Of a DNA stretch of 64,000 nucleotides, positions 52,325 through 63,190 are shown piece after piece. Source of the stretch: Serripes groenlandicus (Eukaryota; Mollusca; Bivalvia; Cardiida; Cardiidae). Position 1 is the first letter of the stretch; the number at the start of each line of letters is the position of its first letter. The stretch lies in NCBI GenBank assembly GCA_031761405.1, contig JASEVX010000012.1:25249047-25313046 (forward strand), in the 5' to 3' direction. Made by a program: the position numbers and the translations under genes. The notes under the pieces were generated by a model that made no database searches, was not told the DNA's origin, and saw nothing but the letters and a program-made list of their open reading frames with translations.

Positions 52325-52400
52325 AGACCTTATAGTTTTAACTGGTAAAACACCTGGTCTAGCCAGGAGTTCTGAGTTCAAATCTCAGTAGGGGAAAAAT
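52325..52400 (+). mobile_element. tRNA-like SINE head
   Basis: ACTGGTAAAACACCTGGTCT, GAGTTCTGAGTTCAAATCTC, AGTAGG: the same head as at 33490 (inverted) and 26400 in the cluster. It is therefore a dispersed SINE that was carried into the large repeat. Confidence 0.65.
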
Positions 52401-53424
52401 TACACTGTAGCTAAATACATACAATTTAATCAATATCAGCACAGCTTTTGTGATAATCCTCAATCCATCATGCAATATCCACCAGCAACTATTTATTTAA
52501 ACAATGACTGCTTTTAAACTACTTGACCAATTTTAACTGAACTGCACAGAAATATTGATTTGGTGTCCTCTTTCAAAATGTTCAAAGGAATAAATTCTGT
52601 GTTGAATTCTGGAAACTACCCCATCAGAAAAGAAGTAAAGTGACACTATGTTTAGGTATTCTGGTATTTCTGTATAACTTGGCAGGAAAGTTCCTTATGT
52701 AACCCTAAAAATATTCAAATCATATTGATTGGTTGAAAAATAGTATCCGCATGTGGCATGGGAAAAGGAAGTTGCAGGTATAATTTCAAAGTTATAACAC
52801 TGTTGCATTAATTTTCCCTATGTGACCATCCATACACTTATTCAAGTCATATTTATTAAATAAAAACAAATGTTGCTAGGCATTATTAGAGTGTAGGGTC
52901 TTGTTTCAAGATAATTTGGCTTAAAAAAACATTATGTTGCCCTTTCCAGAGTGGTTTAAGATCAATGCTGCCAAAAAAACTCAGAAAGGGAGTAAAATAA
53001 CAATTTTCCTCTTAAATTGCATGTCTTATGTCAAGATAGTTTGGCAAAAAACGTTCTTTAATTAACCCTCTACATAAATTGTTCAAGGGATATTGATTAT
53101 TTCAAAGCAATGCTAAAATGTGGGATCAGAAAAATGGTAAAATGACAAATCTAAACGTTTTTCCTCTGCAACTGCTTGTCTGATTTCAAGTTCAGTTGCC
53201 AGAAATGTTTTTTTTTTTTTTTCAAAATGTTGATGCATTTATCCAAAGACATATAAACAAATTTTATATGTTAATTCATGCATTTATTATGGCTAGTATC
53301 AGGATATTCCCTCAAACTTCATGGTCATAATATGTTCTATACTCTTTAAAGCTCTTGGGGAAATGTTCAATATTCACTGGTAAAAGTAGTCTTTGACATT
53401 TCGGGAAGTAAGTTGACTCACTCG
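52401..53424. repeat. Very diverged tandem-like units, otherwise featureless
   Basis: Similar phrases recur at irregular spacing: AACCCTAAAAATATTCAAAT + CATATTGATT (52700), CCATCCATACACTTATTCAA + GTCATATTTATT (52826), AACCCTCTACATAAATTGTT + CAAGGGATATTGATT (53062). Old monomer array or homogenised repeat; no gene. Confidence 0.5.
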
Positions 53425-53675
53425 GCTTGAACTTGAACTCTCTACCCCTGGGTGACAACTCTATCTATTATCAATTGAGCAAATAGTAAAAGCGTTAGTG
53501 CACAACAGCTTAGTACGTGATTAAATCTGTTGAGACTGAATGCACTTTCCGAAACTTTCTGAGGACTTGCCTTAATTCATATTACTATATGTATCATATA
53601 AAGATATTTAATATATTCGCCTACGCGTTTCCAAAGTCGTCTGTTGCAGAGTTGGTGTGTATGGGAAAGGGTAAA
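53425..53675. mobile_element. tRNA-like head relic and MITE right end
   Basis: 53430-53495 (minus) reads TTTGCTCAATTGATAATAGA, GAGTTCAAGTTCAAGCCG. 53625-53672 reads CCAAAGTCGTCTGTTGCAGA, GTATGGGAAAGGGTAAA, the right end of MITE family 1. Confidence 0.5.
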
Positions 53676-54229
53676 TCAATAAACAGCACTTCAATTATCG
53701 ATAGTAGACAACTGCGAGGCATATAAGAAAATCAGGAGCCAAGTTAAACAAATATTTTATGACGGAACCGATTCAAGTTGTTAATAGGTAAATTCGTGTC
53801 TATCAACGTCAATCTGCGCACGCTGTTAACAGCATAGGCTTATGTTACAAACGTTATGCCTCAACTACTTATAAAACTCCTTGAATGTTAGTAACACTTA
53901 GCATGATATAGGTGACATGTGAAGCCTCTGCAGAAGACCACATTTGTTTGTTTTGTCAATGAGAAATTGCTTAAAGTGGGCAATTTATGTTTTTCAACAC
54001 TTTGTCAAAATTGTATTTAGATGTTGCATTGATTATATTTATTAACCTTCATGTTTACGTGCTAACGATGTTGATACTTTCCTAAATAAAGACACTTTTC
54101 GACGTATATGTATTAAATAACTGTTTTGGCGACCTTTTGCCACAATAACTTCAAATCTATTAATTAATTGTACATTTTTTTTAATTTTTTTTACAGAACT
54201 GGAGGTAAATCATTATACAGTGTATATGC
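53676..54229. other. Mostly featureless, one MITE fragment
   Basis: 53920-54010 holds GAAGCCTCTGCAGAAGACCA, GAGAAATTGCTTAAAGTGGG and CAATTTATG, a partial MITE hairpin. Near 54145-54170 is the inverse of 18393-18430. Confidence 0.5.
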
Positions 54230-54369
54230 ATGTTGTTTCTGTATTGTCTTTAACTTAGAACGTATTTTAGATATGTCTGCTGCAGAGGCATAAAAGGTCA
54301 CCTGTATCTGTGAACGATTTCCTATGAATGTTATTGGACGTTCCAAAGTTTTAAAAAAACAAACACCCA

Positions 54370-55298
54370 GAAAGTCAGAGTAAATCTATAAGAGTAAATC
54401 TATCAGAGTAAATCTATCAGAGTAAATCTATCGGAGTTAATCTATCGGAGTAAATCTATCGGAGTAAATCTATCGGAGTAATATATCAGAGTAAATCTAT
54501 CAGAGTTAATCTATCAGAGTTAATCTATCAGAGTAAATCTATCAGAGTAAATATATCAGAGTAAATATATCAGAGTTAATCTATCAAAGTAAATCTATCA
54601 GAGTAAATCTATCAGAGTTAATCTATTCAGAGTAAATCTATCAGAGTAAATCTATCAGAGTAAATATATCAGAGTAAATATATCAGAGTTAATCTATCAG
54701 AGTTAATCTATCAGAGTAAATCTATCACAGTAAATCTATCAGAGTAAATCCATCAGAGTAAATCTATAAGAGTAAATATATCAGAGTTAATCTATCAGAG
54801 TTAATCTACTATCAGAGTAAATATATCAGAGTTAATCTATCAGAGTAAGTCTATCAGAGTAAATCTATCAGAGTTAATCAATCAGAGTTAATCTATCAGA
54901 GTTAATCTATCAGAGTAAATCTATCAGAGTTAATCTATCAGAGTAAATCTATCAGAGTAAAGATATCAGAGTAAATCTATCAGAGTTAATCTATCAGAGT
55001 AAATCTATCAGAGTAAATCTATCAGAGTTAATCTATCAGAGTAAATATATCAGAGTAAATATATCAGAGTTAATCTATCAGAGTAATTCTATCAGAGTAA
55101 ATCTATCAGAGTTAATATATCAGAGTTAATATATCAGAGTTAATCTATCAGAGTTAATATATCAGAGTAAATCTATCAGAGTTAATCTATCAGAGTAATT
55201 CTATCAGAGTAAATCTATCAGAGTTAATCTATCAGAGTTAATATATCAGAGTTAATATATCAGAGTTAATCTATCAGAGTAAATCTATCTGAGTATGT
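54370..55298 (+). repeat. 14-bp minisatellite, about 66 units
   Basis: Unit ATCAGAGTAAATCT with variants GTTAATCT, GTAAATAT and ATCGGAG. In the paralogous position (19128-19160) there are only about two units between the same flanks (CACCCAGAAAGTCAG and GAGTATGTTT). Confidence 0.95.
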
Positions 55299-55394
55299 TT
55301 CCAATCAGGTTCTAACCCTTAACCTGCTGTATATCAGAATGTCCGCATAAAGACGATGTCTGATACCTCTCGTTTTATTTTTTAAACACGATGT

Positions 55395-55650
55395 TTGGTG
55401 CCTCTCTCCTCCGGCCACCTTGGGTGCGGGAGGTCGTGGGTTCGATCCCAGGGCGGGTCGTACCCAAGACTTTAAAAATGTTAGTAATGGCTGCCCTACT
55501 TTTGGCGATCAGGGCTACGGAGTTAGCATTACAACTGACTGGCTGGTGTCTGAATAAATGGACCAGTATTACGGGTAACTAACCCAGGAGACACCGTGAT
55601 ATAACTGTACATGTGTTGAAAGCGGCGAAAATCAGTAAACAATCAATTGA
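55395..55650 (+). mobile_element. SINE family C, plus strand
   Basis: GCGGGAGGTCGTGGGTTCGA, ACTGACTGGCTGGTGTCTGA, ATAAATGGACCAGTATTACG, ACACCGTGATATAACTG. Partner of 19226-19490; part of the tRNA-like head is deleted. Confidence 0.8.
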
Positions 55651-55658
55651 TGCCTCTC

Positions 55659-55815
55659 GAAATCGGCCACTCTAAACTCTACATCATCAACAAGGCGAAA
55701 TCGGGCACTCTAAACTCTACACCATCAATAAGGCGAAATCGGGCACTCTAAACTCTACACCATCAACAAGGCGAAATCGGGCACTCTAAACGCTACATGT
55801 ACACCATCAACAAGG
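55659..55815 (+). repeat. 38-bp tandem repeat, four units
   Basis: GAAATCGGGCACTCTAAACT starts at 55659, 55696, 55734 and 55772, ending ATCAACAAGGC each time. The paralog at 19506-19545 has one unit. Confidence 0.92.
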
Positions 55816-55828
55816 CGATTACTAGCGA

Positions 55829-56218
55829 AAAACCCTTTCCAACATATAATAAATCTGCAGACGACTTTAGAAACCTCTTTTTGAAAAATATAAAATATCC
55901 CTAAAACGGATCGCATGATAATATAATAAAATTAGAAAAAAATGAGGCTAAGGAATGGCGCAACGGTTATGGTTTAGTGCCCTTGGTCAAGGCAAATTAT
56001 TAATAGCCTAGTACTTATTTGTTAACACAGGGATCATGAATAAGTGAACTTTCGCGCCGATATAACTGAAATAATGTTGAAAACGGCGTAAAACCCTAAT
56101 AAGAGACAAGAGGTAAAAAATGTTCATCAATAGCAATCTTTCCTTTCGTCAAAATGTTTTCTAAGGTCGTCTGCTGCAGTTGCGTCGAAATGGTTCTTCT
56201 AGTGGGGAAAAGGTTTAA
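55829..56218. mobile_element. MITE family 1 with SINE family B inside (about 55940-56100)
   Basis: AAACCCTTTCCAACATATAA, CTGCAGACGACTTTAGAAAC; SINE (GGCGCAACGGTTATGG to AACGGCGTAAAACCC); then CATCAATAGCAATCTTTCC, GTCGTCTGCTGCAGTTGCGT, GGGGAAAAGGTTTAA. Partner of 19558-19893. Confidence 0.8.
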
Positions 56219-56290
56219 AAAAAAAAACTACACTGAAATCAACACTATATACATGGTCGGACGATCTTACATATTGGACGTATAAAGACA

Positions 56291-56603
56291 ACTATTCAAA
56301 GCTGTTTATAAAGGAGAAACTATATTTTCAGACCAGACACAGAAAATATTTTGATTGGAGTTTGATTAAATCTGAGCATGTACATGCAAAAATGACATGT
56401 TGGTGTTTGTGAACAATGTCGATCCAGATCAGTCAATCAGTGTTGACACGCACAGCCTGATCAAAGTCTAAACATTTCACATATTACTTAAATGAACTTG
56501 TTAGCAGCTTATGTACATTTTTGCTCGCCAAATGGCATTAATGCCGAGCACGAGGGTAAACAACGCCAAACAACAACAACAATTATGTACATAATTATCG
56601 AAT
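56291..56603. other. Gene-free stretch, decayed palindrome
   Basis: 56405-56480 resembles the GTAGACCAAGATCAGCC-type palindrome of 3077-3126. Nothing else. Confidence 0.45.
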
Positions 56604-56815
56604 CTACCATATGAGCTGTTCCGCGAGAAAACCAACATTAAGGTATCTCAGGGGATAGAGGTATACAGTAATGATTCCTGAAACAGAAAATCCACAAGAC
56701 GCGAAATTTGTCTGTCCGGGTTAACTGCGCGGCATGCTTCGGCTGATCCGGGTCGATACTTAACGCAGAGTCCACAATGTTGGTTTTCTCGCGGGACGGC
56801 TCATATTTTGTTTAT
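56604..56815. mobile_element. Inverted-repeat element, 'GCGAGAAAACCAACAT' family
   Basis: ATATGAGCTGTTCCGCGAGA, AAACCAACATT at the left; AATGTTGGTTTTCTCGCGGG, ACGGCTCATAT at the right. Inner GGCTGATCCGGGTCGATACT. Shorter than 24037-24325 by internal deletion. Confidence 0.82.
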
Positions 56816-57029
56816 TGAAATTGTATTTCATGTTGATTCAGATCAGCAATCAGATGTTTCTTGTCTCTCAACAAAGTATTAATTTTCATTTGTTGGATAA
56901 TTGATGAGCGCAGGTGTATCGTTAAAGATCATATCGAGTGTACTTTAGTTTTCTTGAGTTTTAATGCGCGTGTAATAAAGTTAAACACATTTCTTGAATT
57001 AAGTCCGGTTTTAAGTTGAAATATGAACA

Positions 57030-57475
57030 ATTTAGACGAAGGACAGAAAACAATCTAGTGCAAGGAGAAATTGCTCAAACTTCAGGACGTTATCCTTTTG
57101 CCATCATGTTTTCACAAGCTTCGATGTGGATGTGCTGGTTTTTTGTTGTTGTTGTTTTTGTTCTTGTTTGCAGATAGCTTGTCTGTGATTAAGGTGAATT
57201 TTCATTACAAAGAAAAACAAGAAAATACGCAAGGCATGACGTGGAATTTTTTTGAGGAAAGACAGGAAATATTCCAGTGCACGGAGATATTGCTCAATTC
57301 CAGTACACGTTATCCTTTTGCGATGATGTTATCAAAAGCTTTGATGTTGATGCTCTGGGTTTTTTGTTGTTGTTTTTGTTATTGTTTGGAGATAGCCTTT
57401 CGATGATTTAGTTGAAATTTCAGAACCAAAAAAAAAAAAAAAAACAATACGCAAGGAATGTCGTGATATTGATAT
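57030..57475 (+). repeat. Tandem duplication of about 220 bp
   Basis: Unit 1 (57035-57245) and unit 2 (57255-57470) share AGTGCAMGGAGAWATTGCTC, CGTTATCCTTTTGCSATSAT, TTTTTTGTTGTTGTT, GATAGCYTKTC and ACGCAAGGMATG. Each contains half a MITE hairpin. The open frame through unit 1 and part of unit 2 shows no conserved protein features. Confidence 0.8.
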
Positions 57476-58317
57476 TTGCAAAGCGAAATGATTACAAAAC
57501 ACATCTAGTTAACAATTCAAAGCAATAGTCCATCGTCTTAATGATTCATCAAAACAAAACATAACATATATTTATCTAGCAATAATTATTACATACTTAT
57601 AACCAATATCAATTCTATTAATCATTGAACTCGTGACACGGATCAATCCATCGTTAGTTTAAACATATTTATTCATTCAGTTGAAGCAATATACAAGTTT
57701 GTGTTGGCATTGTTACAAAGTAGTAGATGAATGGATCAGAAAACAAGCAAAATATTCTAACATTAATTCTTCTCCTTGATGGTTATATTTACATTTAGAC
57801 ATGCCAATTAGAGTTAGTGCAAACATATGCATTCATTCAGTTGAAGCAATATATAAGTTTATGTAGGCAAGGTTACAGAGTAGAAGATGAATGGATTAGA
57901 AAACAAACAAACTATGCTTTAATATATATATAGGTGCTACCTAATTACGAAAAAACGCAAGATAATTATAAACAAAAACTAAAGAGCATACTTTGGCCAT
58001 AAAACAGGATTTATAAGTAATTGACTAGACAATAATAATGTTAATGTCATATTTCTTGCATTATCAAAATATATTTGGAATTCGTATTGCTGTCGTCTAT
58101 TATTACGAACAGAAAATAATAAAGTAAAGACTTTCAGAAAATCAAGGAATACATTTATAATGAACGAGGTTAAAACATGAGGGCCAAGATGATCCTTAAT
58201 CAATCACCTGCATTATGGTAAAGAAGCAAATAGATCAGCCCTTTTCTGATGCCACCTGGCGACTGCCTTTTTCAACCAGTCAATATGAACAAATTATGTA
58301 AGGGGTCACATTTCTGC
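57476..58317. repeat. AT-rich, with a direct repeat of about 85 bp
   Basis: TTCATTCAGTTGAAGCAATA...GATGAATGGATYAGAAAACA occurs at 57669-57745 and 57832-57906. CTTCTCCTTGATGGTTATAT + TTACATTTAGACAT at 57768 recurs at 58541. No gene. Confidence 0.7.
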
Positions 58318-58445
58318 TAAAACCTTTCCCTATTAGAGACGGTTTCTGAGGCCTTTGCAACAGACGATTTAGGAAAAGATTGTCGCCAAAAGAACAATTA
58401 CTTTTTATGAGAAAGTTATCCTTTTGCCACAATGTTTGATAAATA
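58318..58445. mobile_element. MITE family 1, left half only
   Basis: AAAACCTTTCCCTATTAGAG, GCAACAGACGATTTAGG, AGTTATCCTTTTGCCACAAT. Confidence 0.5.
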
Positions 58446-58841
58446 ATCATACTTTGAATGAGTGAGTCAATAGGTCATGTTTAGGAATTTTGGGTCTTTC
58501 ATGTTGATTCCACCCATTTATGAGTTTTTTTCGTATACATTCTTCTCCTTGATGGTTATATTTACATTTAGACATTTGAAAAATAGAGTTAGTATAATAG
58601 GTTTGATAATCCTTAACTGAAAGTTCAAAACGTTGACAATTTGGTATATTATCTTATTTTGCTTTATGTCGCCCAGTCGCCCCCACACCAAAAAAGGAAA
58701 CGTATTCCTCACTACAGTTACATGTTCAAATCTCTGACTGTCAGATATAGTTCTGAACACGCTGGAACACAACAACATTGTATTCAAATGACATATATTC
58801 ATTGCCATAACGTAAATTGTCTACCAGTGTATGGCGCGGGA
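58446..58841. other. Gene-free stretch, nothing recognised
   Basis: Contains the second copy of the CTTCTCCTTGATGG direct repeat (58541-58574) and nothing else supported. Confidence 0.5.
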
Positions 58842-59065
58842 GTTCAACGATGAGTTCGTACCTGATGGGTTACCATAGGGAAATTTTAAAATCGGGCGTC
58901 CCGGTTTCGATCCCCACTCGCGGTAGTCATGGTTGATTTACCATGGACGAATCACATTTCCTACAGCTTGTACTTGTCTTATTACCCAAGATACGCGAGA
59001 AATGTTCTTTCGCCGTGATGTAACTGAAATAGTGTTTAAAACGGCATAAAACACCATTCAATCTA
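58842..59065 (+). mobile_element. SINE family B, plus strand, diverged
   Basis: GTCCCGGTTTCGATCCCCAC (B box), TAGTCATGGTTGATTTACCA, CTTGTACTTGTCTTATTACC, GCCGTGATGTAACTGAAATA, AACGGCATAAAACACC. Confidence 0.75.
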
Positions 59066-59589
59066 TATAAAATAGATAAATAACCTTGTTTACCCGGGCC
59101 GATCTTCAATAAAGTACACGTAATTCTAACCAGGCAAAAATACATCTGGATACAATGAAGCCTCGTTAAGTAATGATGAAGTATCCGTAAAAGTACTATG
59201 ACCGAATATGCTTCATTTCAGGACTAACCATAGAGTAGCTCATGCGGTCTGATCTGATCTTCCAGTGTTCGCCAGTACATAAAGCCGTTTCATTTCGATG
59301 GCATCCACTACAGAGAACTAACTTCCTGGTTAAACAGCCCTTAGGGGTATACAGGCTGATTCGAGTCGTAAAATCACGCATATCTACTCCTATCGGTTTT
59401 GTGATGTCATGGAGCAAAAACCTCAACCTCTTTAGTGAGAACCAATAAATCATTAACTCTACCTAATACCATCAAAGTCTATTACATTGAAGCACATCTT
59501 GGTCGGATAATTGCCCGTGCTTGTTTGACTGTGTTAGTATGAGAACGTATAAACTCGAAAACGCGCATTATCGGACATAACGTAAGGCA
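59066..59589. other. Gene-free stretch, nothing recognised
   Basis: No feature supported. Positions 59547-59590 form a direct repeat with 60863-60913 (see foldback element). Confidence 0.5.
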
Positions 59590-60865
59590 TTTATAAACAG
59601 GTCCGTAAAGTTAGCCGTCTGGCAGTCTGGCAGCCTGGCAGCGTGAAGTTAGTAGTCTGGCAGTCTGACAGCCTGGCAGCGTGAAGTTAGCAGTCTGGCA
59701 GCGTGGCAGTCTAGCAGCGTGAAGTTAGCAGCCTGGCAGTCTGGCAGCGTGAAGTCTGACAGCATGGCAGCCTGGCAGCATGAACTGAGAAACGTGGCAG
59801 ATTGGCAAAGTAAAGATGTCAGTATGACAGCGTAAACAGCCCGACAGCGTGAACTGAGTAACCTAACAGCATGGCAGCCTGGAAGCGTAAACAAAGTAGC
59901 ATAACAGCTCGGCAGAAAACGACTTTTATAGGCGTGTTTTTTATAATGAACTACCGTGAAGGAATTTCGCATTTTTCATATTTTTTTCGGGTTTGAAAAC
60001 ATGAATATCTGGATCAAATAACGCATCGTTACGCGTTATGGTAAGATGAAACTTAAATACGGCTTAAGTGGCAAAATAAAGTGTTTTAAGTTAATAGAAG
60101 ATTATTTTTCACTATATGATGACCGGAAACATCGCCCGATTTCGTCTTTCGACAGCGATAGAAATAGAGGTAATTGTTAGCAAGAATTCGAAAAAAACCT
60201 TGATTTAATAAAATATTTCACATCTTATCTTTGATTAAAACTCATTAAAAGACAAGTTATTCGAACGTAACATATACTAAAGATGTTGTATCTAGGCCGA
60301 TTGAAAAAAGCATAGCGTTTTTCAAGCTTTTCCAGGCTGCTAGAACTGCTGGCGTCGTTAAAATCGAAATGTCGCGTAAAGAGATATGGTTTAGTTCACA
60401 TGAAAAGTCAGGTGTAATTGTTGTTAAAGTATACATTTTAAGTCTGGCAAAAAAGCGAGAAAAACATGATTGTAATCAATAAATTTACATTTTATCTTTG
60501 ATTAAATCTTAACGTTACATATGATAAAAAGTGTGTGCGCGATTTAAACTGTCCTACGCTGCGAAATATGCGTAAAGAGATGTGCCTTAGTTCAAATGAA
60601 ATTGTTGATGTAATTGTTGTAAAACTGTGCATTCTGATATCCTCATTCTGGCAGACTGCCAGGCTATTATGCTGCTAACATCACGCGGCCTGTCTGTCAG
60701 ACTGTTACGCTGACAACCCAACAATGTAAGGCTGTCAGAGTGCTCATTTCACGCTGTCAGGCTGCCGAGCTGTTATGCTACTTTGTTTACGCTGCAAGAC
60801 TGCTAACTTCACGCTGCCAGGCTGCCAGGCTGCCAGGCTGCCAACTTCACGGACATTTTATAAAC
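59590..60865. mobile_element. Foldback element with CTGGCAG-repeat arms (about 1.28 kb)
   Basis: Long inverted arms (59590-59914 and 60640-60865) made of short CTGGCAG/GTGAAGTTAG repeats. Inner arm AGCGTAAACAAAGTAGCATA + ACAGCTCGGC is matched exactly by its inverse at about 60765-60794. The loop (59915-60640) has an internal direct repeat (GCGTAAAGAGATRTG at 60373 and 60570) and no gene. Direct repeats CGAAAAC...TCGGACAWAACGTWAGGC flank the whole. Confidence 0.78.
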
Positions 60866-61558
60866 GCGAAAACTAGGGTTGCCTTTAGGTTGTCGGACAA
60901 AACGTTAGGCGTACGTGATTACACCAATCAAATTACATATTCTTACTAACTCACATATTACGCCTGCTCTGTTATGTGTGTAACGGAACTCACCGATGAT
61001 ACTTGATGATATTACTGAATGTTGATGTTCTTCATTTAAAAACAACAACAAACCAGTATACATGTGTACATGTATAGGCGAGAACGAGCCGTCATGTTGA
61101 AACTTTACTGGCTGTATGAATTGAAATCTACGCTAGTCAATAAGTTTTTACGAATTGAAAAAATACGCAAGCTTATATGTTCGCTTATTTACATCTTTCG
61201 GAAACTTGCATCAATCAATACCTCGTCGGAAACTAATTGGCTTTAACACTTACACGAATTCTCGGACGAATGAACTGATATAGGACGAACAACCGATTTT
61301 AGAAAATATTGTGGGAAAAGGAGCCAATTCTTAACCATCATACCGTATTTGATTACTTGGTACTTAATATCTCTTCAGACTCTAATGTTCTAACTTTGTT
61401 GTGGGAATCTGGATAGATGCACAGTCAAACGCTCATCTGATAGAACTAAGACACGTTTAACTGTTCCTATGAATATTGAAAAGATGACGTTAAAGAATTC
61501 AGAAAATGCAATCAATATCGTTAAATCCCCATGCCCATGTATTAATAAAATGCTTGAA
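60866..61558. other. Gene-free stretch, nothing recognised
   Basis: A half MITE hairpin (AAAATATTGTGGGAAAAGGA) at 61300 only. Confidence 0.5.
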
Positions 61559-61799
61559 AACTATGATTATCAATAAGGGCAACATATCACCCAATAAAGG
61601 AAAGTTAAATCATGAAAATGCATTTCCACAATTCGGAGGTATACTCGTTGAATGAACTGGACCCCTAGAAATAAGTCGATTTAAAGACCTCATTTTGACG
61701 TCATTTTGCGTCAATATCACTCGCATAAAGTCGATATGCATCTTGCTTGTTGTAAGCCTTGACGTCAGAGATCCCGTATACAAATTGTGTGAGGAATCC

Positions 61800-62010
61800 G
61801 CCGTGGTCGAGTGGTAAGCGTCGGGGATTTGAAACCGGTTGTTCCTGGTTCGATCCACAGTCGTAGCATGACGGTCATGGTGGAGTGTCTTTGGACTAGG
61901 CACACTTCTTAGGCTAGTACTGGTTTGCTTACCCAGGGAGCATGAATACGTGAACTGTTCCCGTGATATAACTGAAATAATGTTGAAAACGGAGTAAACC
62001 ACAAGAAAAC
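61800..62010 (+). mobile_element. SINE family B, plus strand
   Basis: CCGTGGTCGAGTGGTAAGCG, GGTTCGATCCACAGTC, GGCTAGTACTGGTTTGCTTA, GATATAACTGAAATAATGTT, AACGGAGTAAACCAC. Partner of 20385-20595. Confidence 0.85.
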
Positions 62011-62153
62011 AAAACATAATTTTTTGAAGGATATTAGATAATTCAACAATTAATCTCCTAATTTTCTTTCCTATAATGGATTTCACCTTATTATCTTAAC
62101 TGTTTATCCAAGTTTTCCTTAATCCCATCTTTTCACAACATACTTCTCTTTAA

Positions 62154-62526
62154 ATAACCCTTTCCCTCATATAGACGCATTTGGACGCCTCCGATCTAGA
62201 CGACTTTTGAAAACATTACGACAAAAGGAGAAATTGCTCATAATGAGCAATTCTTCTTTTTTCACAATGTTTCCTACTCTCATTGATGGAGATGTTTTCA
62301 TTTGTTTGCAAAAATGATTTCAAAGTCGTCTGCTGTAGATTTGTTGTATGTGGGAAAGGTTTAACCCTTTCCCAGTTCAGATCATCTGCAACAGATGACT
62401 TCGGAAACATCTGGTTAAAATATGGTAAATGGAAGTCTATCTTAATTGAATAGAGTTGAAAACATTGTGAGAAAGGTCGTCTGTTGCACAGGCGTCTTAA
62501 AGCGTCTGTATAAGGGAAAGTATTAA
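62154..62526. mobile_element. Two abutting MITE family 1 copies sharing one TTAA
   Basis: First 62154-62364 (left TTAA mutated to ATAA; hairpin GGAGAAATTGCTCATAATGA / GAGCAATTCTTC kept). Second 62361-62526 (hairpin lost). Shared TTAA 62361-62364. Partner of 20793-21057. Confidence 0.85.
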
Positions 62527-62954
62527 AATAGCACATCAAGTAAAACACTTTATAGTATCTAGTTAAAATATGGTAAATTAAATTTGAATAGAGTTGAAAA
62601 CATTGTGACAAAAGCCATCTGCTGCACAGGCATCAGAAAGCGTCTGTATAAGGGATAGGGTAAAACGCTTTATAGTATGTGCTTAAACTGACTTATCACG
62701 TCTGCAATGTTTTGACAGTTTTATGCGCAAGGGGAGTTCTGGTTCCCGAAAATTGTTCGCCATAAAATTAAAGAGTTTATTCCCCCACCCATTTGACTCA
62801 TACCTCACAATGTAATTTAAATTCATACTTAACTATTACTGCCGAATTGCAAAAGTCGACTCTTCCATGTTAAACATTGGAACAGTCCATTTTTCGTCCA
62901 ACATGAAATTTTGTATTTTTTTATGTCTAAGTGGCACAACGCAGATTTCGATAC

Positions 62955-63024
62955 GAGCTGTCTCACCTGAATTTGCAATGTATTCAAAAGTCTTTAATTG
63001 CCTTTGGCAGCGAAAGAGTTAACA
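62955..63024. mobile_element. Second TTAA MITE family, right-end fragment
   Basis: ACGAGCTGTCTCACCTGAAT, AATTGCCTTTGGCAGCGAAA, GAGTTAA; matches the arms of 16228-16444. Confidence 0.6.
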
Positions 63025-63190
63025 TAAACTGTAGATTTCTTGGCAAAAGTTCCGGTAAGTAGGTGTGGTAACAAACTACAGGAAAACGGTGACCAGTGTA
63101 GATCCAGATCAACATTTGCATCCGTGCAGTCTGGTTTAGATAAGTACTGTTTGCTAAGAAGCATTTAAAAAGCCTTTGACATACAGGCAA

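Larger units (their letters stand above)
54230..56290 (+). repeat. Duplicated segment, copy 2, first part
   Basis: Partner of 18500-19950. Same order: CTGCTGCAGAGGCATAAAA, the AGAAAGTCAGAGTAAATC minisatellite seed, AACCTGCTGTATATCAGAATG, SINE C, the CTCTCGAAATCGG repeat, MITE with SINE B, then GAAATCAACACTATATACATG. The rest continues at 61559. Confidence 0.85.
61559..63190 (+). repeat. Duplicated segment, copy 2, second part
   Basis: Partner of 19945-21510. Lacks the MITE of 19995-20226 (empty TTAA at 61605-61608). Has about 120 bp more near 62560-62664 (tandem repeat of the MITE right half) and a hairpin that copy 1 lost. Ends with GGATTTCTTGGCAAAAGTT-like text (63035) and AGCATTTAAAAAGCCTTTGA. 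Confidence 0.85.

Noticed and set aside
57071..57406. 111-codon ORF with hydrophobic leader
   Set aside because: Runs across a GTT/TTG-rich tandem duplication with MITE hairpin pieces; the hydrophobic run comes from the simple repeat.
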